Positions 63,225 through 64,000 of a stretch of DNA of 64,000 nucleotides are shown in pieces (position 1 is the first letter of the stretch; the number at the start of each line of letters is the position of its first letter). This DNA is from JAADJA01 sp963840975 (GTDB lineage: Bacteria > Bacteroidota > Bacteroidia > Bacteroidales > JAADJA01), in the NCBI GenBank assembly GCA_963840975.1, contig CAWJBC010000004.1, positions 13,016 to 77,015 on the forward strand, written 5' to 3'. The notes under the pieces were generated by a model. That model saw only the letters and a list, made by a program, of their open reading frames with translations, did no database searches and had not been told where the DNA came from. The position numbers and the translations under genes were made by a program.

Positions 63225-64000
63225 ATGAAAAAAAATGCCATTATCACCGTCGCGCTTATTTTCATGCTTTCCCTGCAGCTTAATGCTCAGATTACACTTA
63301 ATCTGAAAGCCTTCCTTGAAGGTCCGTTTAACGGATCAGTTATGAATACAGCATTGAATCCTCAGAATTTGATCCCATTGAGCCAGCCCTACAATGGTTC
63401 GCCATGGAACTATACAGGAACAGAACAGGTAAGTTCAATACCGAATGGCAATGTTGTGGATTGGGTCCGGTTGAGCTGAGAAGCGACCGGCGACTGTCCC
63501 ACTGTTTCTCAGGATAAAATGGTAAACCGGCAGGCTGCTTTTATTAAGGCAGACGGAAGTATCGTTAGAACTGACGGTAGTAGTATGATTACTTATAACG
63601 GTGCTGTTACTGGCAACCTTTATGTTGTCATTTGGCATCGCAACCACCTTGCTGTCATGTCATCCGGAGTGCTGACGAACACTGGGGGCGTTTACGCCTG
63701 GGATTTCACTGACCAAGGCTGGCAAAGCTTATCTTGACGGACAAAAGTCAATCGGAACAAATGTATTTGGAATGGCTGGTGGAGACAGCGAGGCAAATGG
63801 AATTGTCGGGCAAAGTGCATAAAGATGCCCACTGGACACCAGATGCAGGTGATCAGGGCTATAAAACCGGCGACATGAACCTAGACGCCCAGGTGAACAA
63901 CAGGGACAAAGATGATGTATGGAAACCGAATATTGGTAAAACGACCAAAGTACCCTTTATTGTTCCATTTGTTTGCGGCAATGATTTTATTGATTCCCGC
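63225..64000 (+). pseudogene. Second FISUMP-type surface protein gene, frameshifted and cut by the window end
   Basis: A paralogue of the gene at 59854. The signal peptide is MKKNAIITVALIFMLSLQLNAQ, then LEGPFNGSVMNTALN, SQPYNGSPWNYTG, RQAAFIKADGSIV, YVVIWHRNHLAVMSS and a dockerin-like loop MNLDAQVNNRDKDDVW. The frame breaks near 63470 (one base missing before GTTGAGCTGAG) and again near 63715 and 63815. The last codons CGNDFIDSR begin a FISUMP domain beyond the window. Roughly two thirds of residues match the first copy. Confidence 0.72.

Noticed and set aside
1..64000. tRNA or rRNA genes, insertion sequences, prophage
   Set aside because: I saw no tRNA-like cloverleaf with the GTTCGA-type T-arm in proper context, no rRNA sequence, and no transposase, integrase or phage structural gene.

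Overview
The window reads as a chromosomal segment of a free-living member of the Bacteroidota, most likely a Bacteroidales-type lineage, and is probably from a metagenome or draft assembly. The evidence is as follows: several large secreted proteins end in type IX secretion (T9SS) sorting domains; there is a type III glutamine synthetase; promoters show the Bacteroidota TAnnTTTG -7 element; the surE, lpxB, maf, kdsC and DUF2520 genes sit in an order common in this phylum; and there are FISUMP-domain lipid- or surface-type proteins. The DNA is moderately AT-rich.

Layout. 1-3.95 kb: the end of a caa3-type (A2 subclass) cytochrome oxidase operon (ctaD fragment, ctaE, ctaF, ctaC, ctaB). 4.2-5.0 kb: a YpfJ-type zinc metallopeptidase. 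5.1-8.6 kb: an AT-rich accessory island with an MNT nucleotidyltransferase, a truncated HEPN partner, a GIY-YIG nuclease flanked by integron attC-like structured DNA, and a Dam-family methylase overlapping an HNH endonuclease. 8.7-15.1 kb: a secreted two-repeat protein, then core envelope and housekeeping genes on the minus strand (lpxB, small membrane protein, surE, maf, ubiA-like, kdsC-like, DUF2520). 15.3-17.9 kb: two secreted proteins, one with a degenerate S74-like tail and one with a T9SS tail. 18.4-25.2 kb: DedA, an APC permease, a two-subunit NSS transporter (MetPS-like), a PspC protein with its PadR repressor and a clear operator, and the SRP RNA. 25.3-31.6 kb: glycosyltransferases plus the complete four-enzyme route to GDP-D-glycero-D-manno-heptose (gmhA, hddA, gmhB, hddC) and a nitroreductase. 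31.6-35.3 kb: a sodium:solute symporter and glnN. 35.4-42.0 kb: a porin-like protein, pstBACS and a NarL-type two-component pair. 42.2-45.2 kb: an ECF sigma factor operon with a putative anti-sigma protein and two secreted beta-helix-type proteins. 45.4-53.7 kb: two giant T9SS proteins with a shared C-terminal module and a kelch T9SS protein. 53.8-57.0 kb: a PDZ-histidine kinase and a LuxR-type regulator separated by a palindromic repeat. 57.1-64 kb: cydB-cydA followed by FISUMP genes, with a second cydB tail and a second FISUMP gene behind them, which is evidence of a tandem duplication.

A striking window-wide property is that many otherwise well-preserved genes are interrupted by single-base indels, mostly in short homopolymers (ctaB, DUF2520, a T9SS protein, the kelch protein, cydA, cydB, the FISUMP genes). 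In most cases a one-base correction per break restores a full-length family member, so these are more likely sequence errors, especially dense after 57 kb, than old pseudogenes. In-frame nonsense changes in the FISUMP and cydB-tail copies may however be real decay. Many intergenic gaps also carry short degenerate tandem words of 6-11 bp, a different word in each gap.
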